Shown here piece after piece: positions 1 to 8,432 of a stretch of DNA of 37,755 bases. Position 1 is the first letter of the stretch, and each line of letters opens with the position of its first letter. Position numbers and translations under genes: made by a program. This DNA is from Pseudomonadota bacterium (GTDB lineage: Bacteria; Pseudomonadota; Gammaproteobacteria; Legionellales; Legionellaceae), in NCBI GenBank assembly GCA_020051095.1, contig JAGVJN010000038.1:1-37755 (forward strand). The letters are read 5' to 3'. Under the pieces are notes generated by a model. It saw only the letters and a program-made list of their open reading frames with translations, made no database searches and had not been told where the DNA came from.

Positions 1-34
1 CAAGATCAAAGTTTATCTTTTAATTCTTCAAAAT

Positions 35-97
35 CGGGCACGGGCACGGGCACGCTCACGGGCTCGTATTAGTTCTTTGTTTTTTGTCCGGTACAAA
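35..97. repeat. Hexanucleotide tract with half of a TTTGTACCGGA-ended element
   Basis: Positions 35-66 are a run of CGGGCA/CGGGCT-type hexamers. They are followed by GTATTAG (66-72) and then TCCGGTACAAA (87-97). The same order of parts, in both orientations, makes up the complete element at 33017-33102, so this is one half of that element. No matching left terminus is visible before position 35. Seen directly; a mobile nature is inferred. Confidence 0.75.
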
Positions 98-132
98 GCC
101 GGCACAAAGAAAAAGACCACCAACCTAATATT

Positions 133-161
133 TTGTTGATAATTTTCTACTAAACTATAGA
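133..161 (+). promoter_or_regulatory. Candidate sigma70 promoter for the 186-1647 gene pair
   Basis: TTGTTG (133-138) and TATAGA (156-161) are separated by 17 bases and lie 25 bases before the ATG at 186. The -35 box matches the consensus at only three positions. There is no other good candidate upstream, because the hexamer repeat lies immediately before it. Confidence 0.4.
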
Positions 162-185
162 TATCCTAATAGCAAGGGCAATCTC

Positions 186-518
186 ATGACAATCACGGAA
201 CTTCTTAATTCATTAAAAATTCACCAACCGAATGAACCATCGGAAGCGATTCACGGAAATATCCAACAAATAAAAGCAATATGCTACGCTCGCTATTCAA
301 ATCAGTCCTTTTATGGAAACGCTGCACTCAATCGACAAATGCTGCTGGACCCAGATATCGCCAAATTGTTGACCCCAGAGGTACTTACTTATTTGTTTAC
401 CCATGAACCAACGAGCGGCGAAAAAATATATCGTAACTCAGGTGGTGCTATTAATTTGCGCGATGCCATCTACTATGGATTTCATGATGGGCTCGATGTC
501 ATAAGACATCATGCCTAA
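186..518 (+). CDS. Hypothetical protein, first gene of a coupled pair
   Basis: 110 residues, no recognised family. The ATG is preceded by a good ribosome site (AAGGG at 174-178, 7-base spacing). The protein looks soluble and mixed in composition, with no signal peptide or membrane segment, and ends in a His-His-Ala tail. Its stop overlaps the start of the next gene by 8 bases, so the two are probably translationally coupled and may work together. It could also be the N-terminal part of one ancestral protein split by a frameshift. Against that, the downstream frame has a stop (502-504) just before its own ATG, so a simple fusion is not visible. Function unknown. Confidence 0.6.
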   Translation: MTITELLNSLKIHQPNEPSEAIHGNIQQIKAICYARYSNQSFYGNAALNRQMLLDPDIAKLLTPEVLTYLFTHEPTSGEKIYRNSGGAINLRDAIYYGFHDGLDVIRHHA

Positions 519-1647
519 TAATGAATCGAATTATAATTATCAACTGCATCGCCAACAAAAAGACAACTTTGAACAAAACACCTTAATAATTGTAAAGAAT
601 ATTGAGCAAGCTTGTGGACAAAAACACAGCGAAAAACCAATCGGCTTAACCGAGGACTTACATAAAAAATTCACATCGATTGTTAATCGAATCGCCGTGA
701 TTAAGCAAAACCAAGGCAGTAACGTGTTACTGCAAGTGCCCGGTTACTCAGCTCAAGATATGCGAAACCAGGTCGAATGGGGATTTAACGCCATTTTGCC
801 AATCATTGGATCACAAGACCTTGCAAACGAAACCTTAGACAGCTTCGCAGATAAATTTTTAAAATCGCCCGATGCGCTACTCGACGGCCGCGTTGTCCAT
901 CTATTTTATGATCGCGCACATATCGAAGCAGCTCTCGAACAAGACAAAAAGATAGCCATCGGGGGCAAGGAACATACTTTCAAAGACCTCTTAGAATGCA
1001 TGGTCAAGAAGCTCCAGGATCACCCTGAAAACTATCCTCAAGAAGCCAGAGAACAATTTACCATACGCTTAAATTTGGTCGCCATGGACTTAGCTAATCG
1101 AGCGGCTTTAAAACCCTTTGTCAAACCGGCTGAAAGCTTACCCCCTGAGAAAACATCGACACCAACAAGCAGTGACACGAGCGACAAGAAAAAATCACCC
1201 ATCGAAACAACTAGCCTAGAAACTGACGAGAATGACTTAATTCGGATTAAAGAAATTCTCGACAATTTTCAATCGAAAATCAAAAAATTAGACAGCAACA
1301 ACTCGGATAGCGATGCCATTGCAGAAGTCAATCGTTTGCACATAGAATTAATCAAGTTAAAAGATACATATGCACAAGCAAAAAGTCGTGATCCAGACAA
1401 AGCCCGTAACGACTTTGTCATCGGATGTAAAGCAGAAATAGAAAAATCGATCCCTACGCTGGATAAAAAACTAGGCTGGGGTTCCTTTTTGCTAAATATG
1501 TTAAAGCAACTCGTCAACGCTGTTTGCCGTATACCCGCCCAACTAGCGGGATTCGATGGAACGCTATTCAAACTAAAACACACCGACGAGGGTCAGGCGG
1601 CAGCCGATTTGCAAGAAGATATCCAAAATACAAAACCAACACCGTGA
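511..1647 (+). CDS. Effector-like protein with Ser/Thr/Pro linker and C-terminal hairpin module
   Basis: 378 residues. Residues 1-200 form a helical domain that I do not recognise. Residues 205-240 are a Ser/Thr/Pro/Lys-rich linker. Residues 243-378 are a helical, coiled-coil-prone module with a hydrophobic stretch at about 323-347 and then a polar tail ending in Pro residues. The linker-plus-module plan recurs in the proteins at 6666-8234 and 35899-37437, whose N-terminal domains differ, so the module is probably a portable targeting or membrane-binding unit. No signal peptide is present, which fits type IV secretion better than Sec export (inference). The Shine-Dalgarno is weak and translation probably depends on the upstream gene, which it overlaps by 8 bases. 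Confidence 0.7.
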   Translation: MPNNESNYNYQLHRQQKDNFEQNTLIIVKNIEQACGQKHSEKPIGLTEDLHKKFTSIVNRIAVIKQNQGSNVLLQVPGYSAQDMRNQVEWGFNAILPIIGSQDLANETLDSFADKFLKSPDALLDGRVVHLFYDRAHIEAALEQDKKIAIGGKEHTFKDLLECMVKKLQDHPENYPQEAREQFTIRLNLVAMDLANRAALKPFVKPAESLPPEKTSTPTSSDTSDKKKSPIETTSLETDENDLIRIKEILDNFQSKIKKLDSNNSDSDAIAEVNRLHIELIKLKDTYAQAKSRDPDKARNDFVIGCKAEIEKSIPTLDKKLGWGSFLLNMLKQLVNAVCRIPAQLAGFDGTLFKLKHTDEGQAAADLQEDIQNTKPTP

Positions 1648-1664
1648 TAAATACAACGGTTATT

Positions 1665-1697
1665 CCGTCTTCCTCCGCATAAAGCGGAGGGCGACGG
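1665..1697. terminator. Strong hairpin between convergent genes
   Basis: The inner stem CCTCCGC (1672-1678) pairs with GCGGAGG (1684-1690) across an ATAAA loop. An outer stem CCGTC (1665-1669) pairs with GACGG (1693-1697). It lies between the 3' ends of two convergent genes. There is no strong T-run on either side, so it may be a REP-like element, an mRNA-stabilising hairpin or a weak bidirectional terminator. Confidence 0.5.
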
Positions 1698-1774
1698 TCA
1701 TAGATTATTTCAATGGTTTCATAACATACAAGATTTCATAAATAGACCCAGTTTTCTAATCCAAAATATCAGTT

Positions 1775-3178
1775 CTAGGCATTCGTCGCTGGGGCTAAAG
1801 TGGGTGCTGGATCTTGATGCTCAAATTGTTTGGCAAGATAGTGCATGCCAACAATTGGTAGACTTAGAGCCAATAACAGGGCCAATGCCACAATGTGTTC
1901 AATGATCAAAATGGGTGCAGCGACCACGGCGGCTGTAATTCTTGCCGCTTTTGAATTGTCATCATTGAGTGCAGCACGCCATAAATACTGCGCTAAAACC
2001 GTGACCACACTCGCATCGAGTAACCCAAACGCAAAAAGACCGGTGTATTGTGCATCAAATTGCTTGCCTACCAACAGATGATAAGCACTTTCAAAACGCT
2101 GGGACATACTTGAACTTGGCGCAAAAAATAAGCCCACATGTCGATAACGACTTTCTTGGATAAATTGCTCGACACGTTTTACGGTGTAATTGTTAACTAA
2201 ATCGTCAGTGAGCCTCTTTTTCTCAATGGTATCTCCAACGTTTGTTAACACCCATTGATGGTCTCTTTCGGGCATAGAAACCGCTTCAGCAATTAACTTG
2301 CCTAATTCTTTCGCCCCGTTATGATTTGGCTCGATTTGCATCGTATGGTTTCCGCCAAGGGGATTTAAGGAAGAAGTCACATCCACAAACACCACTTGCT
2401 TATCTTTGCTGCTAACATACGTTTGAATTTCTCGATAAAGCTCATTCATGGTATTTTCCATGGCTTCAAAAGCCGAGCGCGTTTGGCCTTCCGACCGTGC
2501 CACATGAGAAAAACCAGTATAAATCATATACCCTGTGAATTGAGTTAACTCGGGGTAATACTGAGACATCAAAACTAAGCGACTCATTGATGGGTTGTGT
2601 TCGATAAGATCATCAATAATCGCTTTATATTCTGCTAGGAGATTTTTTTTCACTTGTGCAAAAGTCGTTGCAATATAGTGCTTAGCATCATCCGGTGTCG
2701 TCCTGCTAAGTATGTTTTGATAACCTAACGACTCAATCAACGCACCTTGCAATGCTTCTCGATAATTATTGCCAGCCACACTCATCACCACCACATTGGG
2801 TTGCCAATCTTCAACTTGGCGTAACTGATTCACCGATAACCATGGATGATCCGCATCAGCTGGTAACACTTTATTAAGCCAGCAATCACGCCCCAAATCA
2901 GCAGTCGTTGCACCATCCACAGCAAAATTTGCGACTAAATAAGGATGATTAGTTTCAGCTTTTGCTAGTGCCATCGCTGCTTGATGCGTAACCGTTGCTG
3001 TTTTTTGCGAATAGGGTAAACCTTGCTGGACCCAAAAACCATTATCCAACGTTGAATCGCCGACTAATGCAACTCGGATGGGTGTTTGCTCACCTATCTC
3101 ACCCACTTGCTTTAAACGACCTGTTTTGGTGGGATAGTTCGCACCGATTGATAGTTGTGAATTAAAGACTGTTTTCAT
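1775..3178 (-). CDS. SGNH/GDSL-family hydrolase with C-terminal membrane segment
   Basis: 467 residues from the ATG at 3178. A GTG at 3187 would add three residues, but AGGTG sits 5 bases before the ATG. SGNH blocks, numbered from the GTG: GDS nucleophile (Ser45), Gly92 in the second block, GNN (Asn140-Asn141), and a final ExxH (Glu286, His289) where most relatives have DxxH. The family hydrolyses ester bonds in lipids or glycans. Near the C-terminus there is a long hydrophobic stretch, then a polar tail with repeated Pro and Ala. No signal peptide is present, so either the protein acts in the cytosol or it is delivered by a specialised system and anchored to a membrane in the target cell (inference). 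Substrate unknown. Confidence 0.75.
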   Translation of the reverse strand: MKTVFNSQLSIGANYPTKTGRLKQVGEIGEQTPIRVALVGDSTLDNGFWVQQGLPYSQKTATVTHQAAMALAKAETNHPYLVANFAVDGATTADLGRDCWLNKVLPADADHPWLSVNQLRQVEDWQPNVVVMSVAGNNYREALQGALIESLGYQNILSRTTPDDAKHYIATTFAQVKKNLLAEYKAIIDDLIEHNPSMSRLVLMSQYYPELTQFTGYMIYTGFSHVARSEGQTRSAFEAMENTMNELYREIQTYVSSKDKQVVFVDVTSSLNPLGGNHTMQIEPNHNGAKELGKLIAEAVSMPERDHQWVLTNVGDTIEKKRLTDDLVNNYTVKRVEQFIQESRYRHVGLFFAPSSSMSQRFESAYHLLVGKQFDAQYTGLFAFGLLDASVVTVLAQYLWRAALNDDNSKAARITAAVVAAPILIIEHIVALALLLALSLPIVGMHYLAKQFEHQDPAPTLAPATNA

Positions 3179-3206
3179 ACATGACACCTATGTTGAATTT
3201 TTGTGC

Positions 3207-3235
3207 ATTATGTCATGGGTGTTCATTAGCAACAA
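3207..3235 (-). promoter_or_regulatory. Promoter for the SGNH hydrolase gene
   Basis: Read on the minus strand: TTGTTG (-35, 3235-3230), a 17-base spacer, then CATAAT (-10, 3212-3207) with an extended TGA in front. It lies about 30 bases upstream of the ATG at 3178. Spacing and sequence are good for sigma70. Confidence 0.5.
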
Positions 3236-3399
3236 GTCATTTTTATCACTTTGACTTTTTTTATAACAATAAATCAAACGCGATAGGGACACTTTCATCT
3301 CAGGATTGCTAATTTGAGATTAACACGGTAGAGTAAAAATTTGCTTACGTCAGACCATGAACCGGCTGACCATATTAAACTAACGTTAAGGGAGTAACG

Positions 3400-4110
3400 A
3401 TGAACCGTTTATTAATTACCATCCTGTTGTGTGTGGCTATTCTACCTTCAACTTTTGCTGCGAACGATGACATTCCTTTATTGGGTAAGACAATATCTCA
3501 AGCGAAACAAGAAAAGATAACCCCTGATGAAGCATTGAATAAATTGATAGCCGGCAATCGACGGTTCGTCTCCGATCAAGGCATACAACGCAATTACCTG
3601 GCCCAAGCGAAACAATCGTCTTATGGACAATTTCCTTTTGCCATCGTGCTTAACTGCATGGACTCAAGAAGTGTCCCCGAAATGATTTTTGATCAAGGTA
3701 TTGCCGATATTTTCACATTACGAGTAGCAGGCAATATTCTCAATGAGGACATTGTTGGCTCGATGGAATTTGGCGCGAAAGCCGCCGGAGCCAAACTCAT
3801 TGTGGTCATGGGTCATACAGCGTGTGGTGCAGTCGCTGGTGCTTGTAATAATGTGAAACTAGGCAATTTGGATCATGTATTGGATAAAATTAAGCCAGTC
3901 ATTCCTGCGGTTAAAAAATTAATGCCTAATAAATCTTGTGCAGATATGACCTTGGTGGATGCCATTGCCAAAGCCAATGCCGCCGCGGTTGCTAAGCAAA
4001 TAACCAAACAAAGTCCTATTTTGAAATCGCTTGTCGATAAAGGTGATCTGGCTATCGTGGTCGCCATGCATAATATTAAAACTGGCCAAGTTGAATTTAC
4101 TAAACTTTAA
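3400..4110 (+). CDS. Periplasmic beta-class carbonic anhydrase
   Basis: 236 residues; interconverts CO2 and bicarbonate. A Sec signal peptide at residues 1-20 (cleavage after TFA) places it in the periplasm. Family motifs are intact: CMDSR (zinc ligand Cys86, with the Asp88-Arg90 dyad) and GHTACG (zinc ligands His139 and Cys142). Length is normal for the class. The ATG has a clear ribosome site (GGGAG). Exported beta-carbonic anhydrases occur in Legionella-type bacteria and could aid CO2 capture or pH control outside the inner membrane. The next gene, a small lipoprotein 66 bases downstream on the same strand, may be cotranscribed. Confidence 0.92.
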   Translation: MNRLLITILLCVAILPSTFAANDDIPLLGKTISQAKQEKITPDEALNKLIAGNRRFVSDQGIQRNYLAQAKQSSYGQFPFAIVLNCMDSRSVPEMIFDQGIADIFTLRVAGNILNEDIVGSMEFGAKAAGAKLIVVMGHTACGAVAGACNNVKLGNLDHVLDKIKPVIPAVKKLMPNKSCADMTLVDAIAKANAAAVAKQITKQSPILKSLVDKGDLAIVVAMHNIKTGQVEFTKL

Positions 4111-4176
4111 TCCGTTGCGTCTATTTTGACAGATTTAGGTTAACTAACAAAGATAAAACAAAAGGAATCAATCGTC

Positions 4177-4431
4177 ATGACGATTAAACCAGTGCATGTC
4201 ATGCTGCTTGCCGCTTTATTGATGAGTGCCTGTGGCAATGATAAAGCTAAAACAAAAATGGAAGATGCCAAACAACACATCGACGCTGCTGTTGAAGATG
4301 CAAAAGCAGCCGCTAGTGACATGAAAGACGCATCGAAACAAAAGTTAGAAAATTTGAAATCCAAAACGGAACAAATGCTAAACAAAGCAAAAGAAAACGT
4401 GGATGATATGCAACAACAAGGTAACCAATAA
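4177..4431 (+). CDS. Small Ala/Lys-rich coiled-coil lipoprotein
   Basis: 84 residues. A lipoprotein signal ends in the lipobox LMSAC with Cys19 as the lipidated residue. The mature part is one long amphipathic helix, rich in Ala, Lys, Asp and Glu, resembling Lpp-like or apolipoprotein-like helices. Ribosome site AGGA about 10 bases before the ATG. The residue after Cys is Gly (CGN), with no Asp at +2, so outer-membrane sorting is expected. Likely an envelope structural or stress protein; no specific function is visible. Confidence 0.8.
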   Translation: MTIKPVHVMLLAALLMSACGNDKAKTKMEDAKQHIDAAVEDAKAAASDMKDASKQKLENLKSKTEQMLNKAKENVDDMQQQGNQ

Positions 4432-4470
4432 TTAAGGGAAGATTAATCCTTTGATTCCTGGGGGGCAGGC

Positions 4471-4673
4471 CCTGAGAGATCCACACGAAATTAAAACCCC
4501 CGCCGTACCGCGCTTTATGCGCGGTATCCAGCATGGCAATCCGTTTTAACTAGAACCATCAGTTCCCTAATAAGCATCTCCTGGATGCCGCGAACGAGTC
4601 GCAGCACGTCGGGACTTATGGTATAGTCCTTTAAAAACATCAGGTTATATTCAAATTTCGTGTAGAACTCTGG
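4471..4673. repeat. CCTGAG-ended element, long form with nested insertion
   Basis: This is the only content of the 305-base gap between the lipoprotein and hydrolase genes. Imperfect terminal inverted repeats (4471-4492 and 4652-4673) share the core CACGAAATT. The left half runs on into TTAAAACCCC and a GTACCGCGCTTTAT core. Both ends and this core are also present in the 98-bp element at 10593-10690, in opposite orientation. Compared with that copy, about 105 extra bases lie in the middle, bounded by two inverted copies of a CTGGATRCCGCG motif. A perfect 8-bp hairpin TACCGCGC/GCGCGGTA (4506-4526) lies at the junction. Confidence 0.7.
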
Positions 4674-4736
4674 ACCCAACAAACGGATGGTTTTATATAA
4701 TATCTTTTTATTACGACGCTACGGCAGGCATATACG

Positions 4737-5540
4737 ATGACTAAAACGACGATTAACGGATGTGAATACTTTTATGAGAGTCAAGGTGATAGCCCTGAGA
4801 CGATTTTGTTTTCTCATGGGTTGTTGATGACTCATGAGGCATTTCGAGAGCAAATTGACTATTTTAAGTCAACCTATCGAACGGTTATTTTCGATCACCG
4901 TGGGCACGGAAAAACGCAAACGACAGACAATGGTTATGAACTGGATAGCCTGACAAACGATATCAGCGCTTTGATAGAGTTCTTAAATATCGGCAAAATT
5001 CATTATGTCGGTCACTCCATGGGAGGCTTCATTGGTCTTCGCCTCGCTGCTCGTCGGCCTGACTTAGTGAAATCGCTTGTTTTGCTTAATACGTCAGCGG
5101 AAGCAGAAGCGCATATGTGGCGATACAGGTTATTAAGATTCATCACGCAAGCGTTGGGGGTTAAATTCGTAGCAAACTCCGTTCACAAATTGAATTTTAG
5201 CAAAAAATTCCATCATAATCCGAAACGAGAAGCAGTCAGTCGATTTTGGTTAAACCATTTTTCAAGTTTGCCGAAAACCATCATCCAAGCGGCTGATCCC
5301 GTTCTGAATCGAGCCAGTGTGGAATCCGAATTGGCCAATATTAGTTGTCCAACCCTCATCATTGGCGGCAAAGAAGATATCGCCCTTTCTCCCCAAAATT
5401 CCCAATTGATGCATGAGAAAATTGCCCATTCGTCCTTAACCCTTTTTGAAAAGGTTGGCCATTGCGCTATGATTGAAGAGCCGGATGCAGTCAACCAGTT
5501 AATAGCGCAATTTTTGCAATCACTGCCCAAAGACAATTGA
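4737..5540 (+). CDS. Alpha/beta-hydrolase fold protein
   Basis: 267 residues, single domain. The catalytic triad is clear: Ser94 in GHSMGG, Asp214 in GKED, and His242 in GHCAMIEEP. An HG oxyanion motif sits near residue 27, and RGHGKT at 55-60 is typical of the esterase, enol-lactonase and non-haem haloperoxidase-like branch. No signal peptide, so cytoplasmic. The residues do not identify the substrate. The start is supported by AGG about 9 bases upstream. The gene converges on the EamA transporter with only 5 bases between the stops. Confidence 0.88.
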   Translation: MTKTTINGCEYFYESQGDSPETILFSHGLLMTHEAFREQIDYFKSTYRTVIFDHRGHGKTQTTDNGYELDSLTNDISALIEFLNIGKIHYVGHSMGGFIGLRLAARRPDLVKSLVLLNTSAEAEAHMWRYRLLRFITQALGVKFVANSVHKLNFSKKFHHNPKREAVSRFWLNHFSSLPKTIIQAADPVLNRASVESELANISCPTLIIGGKEDIALSPQNSQLMHEKIAHSSLTLFEKVGHCAMIEEPDAVNQLIAQFLQSLPKDN

Positions 5541-5545
5541 ATGGA

Positions 5546-6430
5546 TTAGTTATCCCTTTTCGCATTGAAGATAACGGAGGTCATCACCAGAATCATTCCA
5601 ATCGTCTGCAGTAAAGTAATTCTTTCGCCAAGTCCTATCCATGCAACAATTAAGGTAGCAACTGGCATAAATGCTGTGAAAAGACCTGCCACACTGCCTT
5701 TAACTTGTTTGCATCCCCAAAACCAAAACACATAAAATAAGCCAGAACTAATACCCGCAATCAACAAGATGGAACTATTAACCAGTGTAAACTGAACTTG
5801 CCAATGGCCACCAATCAGGAGTGCGATTAGCAGGAAAGGCAAATTAATGGCATTCATCAAAGTTGCGGCAAAAAATAAGGGCAGTTTATTGTCATAAATC
5901 TTGGCAAGAACGTAGTAAGCCGCTTCTGGAAGCAGTGACAGTAAAATAATCGCATCCCCCAACAGACCATCCAATTTGGCCATGGCAAAATTAGGGGCAT
6001 TGATGATCAGAAGCCCCGAGATAGCAAACATAATACATAACACACTGAACAAGTTGAGCCGTTCTTTTAAAAATATGACTGAAAGCACCGCAATAATGGC
6101 AGGCAAGACACTGGTGATAATGCCTGCAACACTTGCTTCCGTATAATGGAGTCCCAGTAATAAAAAGAAATTAAACAAAACACCTGCACACAGGGCTTGG
6201 GCAAAAATATATTGCCAATCTCGTCGGTTGAGTGTTGCGAGTTTCAATGATTTTTGATCCGCAACACAGCAATGGATTAAGTATAAAAAGGCGGAGGCAA
6301 TGGAGAATCGGATAAATAAAATCATTAAGACAGGCATATCTTGAACAAGGTATTTCGATCCAACAATATTAATCCCTACCATCATTTGGGCCATCATCAA
6401 AGAAAGGTAACTCAAATTTCTGTTCGTCAT
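5546..6430 (-). CDS. EamA/DMT-family inner-membrane transporter
   Basis: 294 residues, about ten hydrophobic segments arranged as two homologous five-helix halves, as in EamA (drug/metabolite transporter) exporters. The N-terminal half has a conserved Asn/Gly-rich first helix (about residues 15-27). The second half contains the LLIINAP helix end and a Gly-rich helix near residue 260 (VAWIGLGERI) typical of the repeat. Family members export amino acids, nucleobases or small drugs; the substrate cannot be read from the sequence. Monocistronic, with a hexamer-repeat tract upstream (6527-6565). Confidence 0.88.
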   Translation of the reverse strand: MTNRNLSYLSLMMAQMMVGINIVGSKYLVQDMPVLMILFIRFSIASAFLYLIHCCVADQKSLKLATLNRRDWQYIFAQALCAGVLFNFFLLLGLHYTEASVAGIITSVLPAIIAVLSVIFLKERLNLFSVLCIMFAISGLLIINAPNFAMAKLDGLLGDAIILLSLLPEAAYYVLAKIYDNKLPLFFAATLMNAINLPFLLIALLIGGHWQVQFTLVNSSILLIAGISSGLFYVFWFWGCKQVKGSVAGLFTAFMPVATLIVAWIGLGERITLLQTIGMILVMTSVIFNAKRDN

Positions 6431-6526
6431 AGTTAGACCATTAATTAACTAGTTTGGCGATATTCTACAACGTATTGCGCCCAGTTGAAAATTCACTTTG
6501 TGCCAGATAAAAACACTGAACGAATT

Positions 6527-6565
6527 CGTGCCCGTAAGCGTGTCCGTGTCCGTGCCCGTGCCCGG
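6527..6565. repeat. CGTGCC hexanucleotide tract
   Basis: Seven degenerate hexamers of the type CGTGCC/CGTGTC, the reverse complement of the CGGGCA repeats at 35-66, 26111-26124 and 33047-33070. It lies between the divergent starts of the EamA gene and the OTU-like gene. The TTTGTACCGGA termini seen at 33017-33102 are not evident here. Confidence 0.7.
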
Positions 6566-6665
6566 TTTTAATGGGCACAGGACCAATTTTTCATATCAAT
6601 ATCATATTTCCTTAAGTATCGATTGATAAACTATAATTACTATTAGCCCATTTAATTAATTAGCC

Positions 6666-8234
6666 ATGAATCAGAAACTCGATGCGCGAATAAAAGAAGC
6701 CGTTGACGTCTCAGGCGCTTTTGATAACTGCTTTTTTCACACCTATGCCGCTCATTTACTAGCAAATAAGCTGCCACTGCCTAATGGATTATTTAATTTT
6801 AAATCCATCTTAGGTGAAGACAGTGCTGCTTCTAAGCTCATGCAGCGATTCCCAAATTACGACGCGCTTGCGCTCTTTGGCGAATACCATAAACGCCACT
6901 CACCTGACGTTGAACCCTTCTCCCCCGAATTTATCGTTGAAAAAACATTGGTGTTAGGATTTTTGTTTCGCGAGTGGTTTGCGACACAAATGGCGGCCGA
7001 TGCCGGCAATAAAGCGGCCATGGCGAATGGGGCGATTACCGCATTTAAGGAATTTAAAGAATTTAGAGAAGGCGGTGCAAGTTTCGAAGACTTACTTTCT
7101 GGGCCAGAAGGGGTTTTATATCAGGCCAACCGAGAATTTTTAGACTATTTTTATCAACGCCCAAAATTGAAATTATCTGACAAAGAACGGCGATTTGAAA
7201 GCTATTTTACCGATGCAGAGAATGATATTGATAAGGCATTAAAAGTCTACTGGCAGGCTGAAGGCTATCAGAACTATTGCCGTGAATTAGCAAATCCGCA
7301 AACAAAGTTATCATACAAAGAAGTGCAACCCGTCATCATCCAGCTAAAGCAACCACTCACCATCTATAATCAAGATGGCGGGGTAATCGTCGACAATGAG
7401 ATAGTAAGCGATACACCCAAATTGGAAGTGACCCTTGAAGCCCTTGCAGGGCATTACCACTTACTGAAAACAGAAAAGTCGGCACCCTTACTTAAGGGCT
7501 ATGAAACAAGTTATGCCCACTATAAAGTCGATCGGGAATCGGTGCTGGCAACATTGGATGATAAAGATTTGACTGCTGAAACGAAACCCTCTTTATTAGT
7601 CGGTGCTATTTGCCCAAAAGGCCATTTAAAGCAAGATCCGTTTGCATGCTTACTCAATAAAATTGATTCGATGGATAGATACATCAAAGACGCCATTCAA
7701 ATGGAAAAAGAAGCGCAACGCAAACAACAACGGGATACTCAACTCTTAGAAAGCGATAAAGAAAACCAATCGCCTAATACCACAAGTCCATCGGCCAAAG
7801 CGACTCTACCAAACGAAGCTTTATTAGGGCAAAAATCACAAAATATTGACGAGCTCCTAAATGCATTTGAACATCAAATTACACAAATCGGTGATTATGA
7901 GAGTGATGCAAAACAGGCTGCCAACCATCTGCTTGCAGCACTTCGCAGCGAAAAAGAAAAAGCCTTTAATAATCCGACAGTCCATTCACTACGTTCATTC
8001 CAATCCCAAGTTGGTATTGAGTTTGAGAAATATAAGCCTCGGTTAGAAAAAGATATCAGCTTTTTGCAAGCAGCCGCAAATTTGGCTATAAAAATCGTCA
8101 ATGTTTTAACGCAAATTCTATCCTTTGGATTTAGTAGCGGCCTTTTTAGGCCTTATAAGGCCAAAGCCCTAGAAAACGCCGAGCAGTTGCAATCGGATAT
8201 TCATGACAAACTTGATCCTCCCAAACTAGAATAA
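6666..8234 (+). CDS. Candidate OTU-like cysteine protease effector
   Basis: 522 residues. Near the N-terminus, FDNCFFHTYAAHLL (Asp20, Cys22) resembles the D-x-N-C-x-F nucleophile motif of OTU deubiquitinases. A later LEALAGHYHLL (His263-Tyr264) matches the position and form of the OTU catalytic His (xHY). The fit is by eye only and residues between are not family-typical. Residues 360-392 form a Ser/Thr/Pro linker, and 393-522 the helical module with a hydrophobic hairpin (465-493) shared with the genes at 511 and 35899. No signal peptide. If correct, this would be a host-ubiquitin-editing effector; the alternative is an unrelated papain-like enzyme. The ATG at 6666 has no clear Shine-Dalgarno. 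Confidence 0.6.
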   Translation: MNQKLDARIKEAVDVSGAFDNCFFHTYAAHLLANKLPLPNGLFNFKSILGEDSAASKLMQRFPNYDALALFGEYHKRHSPDVEPFSPEFIVEKTLVLGFLFREWFATQMAADAGNKAAMANGAITAFKEFKEFREGGASFEDLLSGPEGVLYQANREFLDYFYQRPKLKLSDKERRFESYFTDAENDIDKALKVYWQAEGYQNYCRELANPQTKLSYKEVQPVIIQLKQPLTIYNQDGGVIVDNEIVSDTPKLEVTLEALAGHYHLLKTEKSAPLLKGYETSYAHYKVDRESVLATLDDKDLTAETKPSLLVGAICPKGHLKQDPFACLLNKIDSMDRYIKDAIQMEKEAQRKQQRDTQLLESDKENQSPNTTSPSAKATLPNEALLGQKSQNIDELLNAFEHQITQIGDYESDAKQAANHLLAALRSEKEKAFNNPTVHSLRSFQSQVGIEFEKYKPRLEKDISFLQAAANLAIKIVNVLTQILSFGFSSGLFRPYKAKALENAEQLQSDIHDKLDPPKLE

Positions 8235-8432
8235 CCAGTCGATTTTAGCGCATACCGTTATTCTCTAAGTGATCCTAGCATTTCTTGAACAAATAAACGC
8301 CAAGATTACTCAGCGCTGCGCTCTATGTAGGTACCGATGGGGTTACCTTAGCAACGCTTGCATAAACAACAAAAAAATCTAATTATAGTAATAAACCCAT
8401 TGTTAAAATCAGCCTAATTATCAAGGAACGGT
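8235..8432. promoter_or_regulatory. Copper ATPase upstream region with a possible operator
   Basis: The gap contains AGGTA (8329-8333) and TACCT (8344-8348) as a 5-bp inverted repeat with a 10-base centre. TATAGT (8384-8389) is a possible -10 box. A metal-responsive (CueR-like) operator would be expected for a Cu ATPase, but the canonical motif is not convincing. Otherwise nothing recognisable. Confidence 0.25.

Noticed and set aside
36..66. Possible CRISPR or regular tandem array
   Set aside because: The units are 6 bp without spacers; this is a microsatellite-type tract.
186..1647. The first two genes as one frameshifted gene
   Set aside because: Each frame has its own start, the first has a strong ribosome site, and an 8-base overlap is typical of coupled genes; without a homologue a frameshift cannot be shown.
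6611..6640. Possible PmrA-like box (CTTAAGTAT...) before the OTU-like gene
   Set aside because: Only a loose match to the Legionella PmrA motif and no clear tandem half-sites; AT-rich chance is likely.
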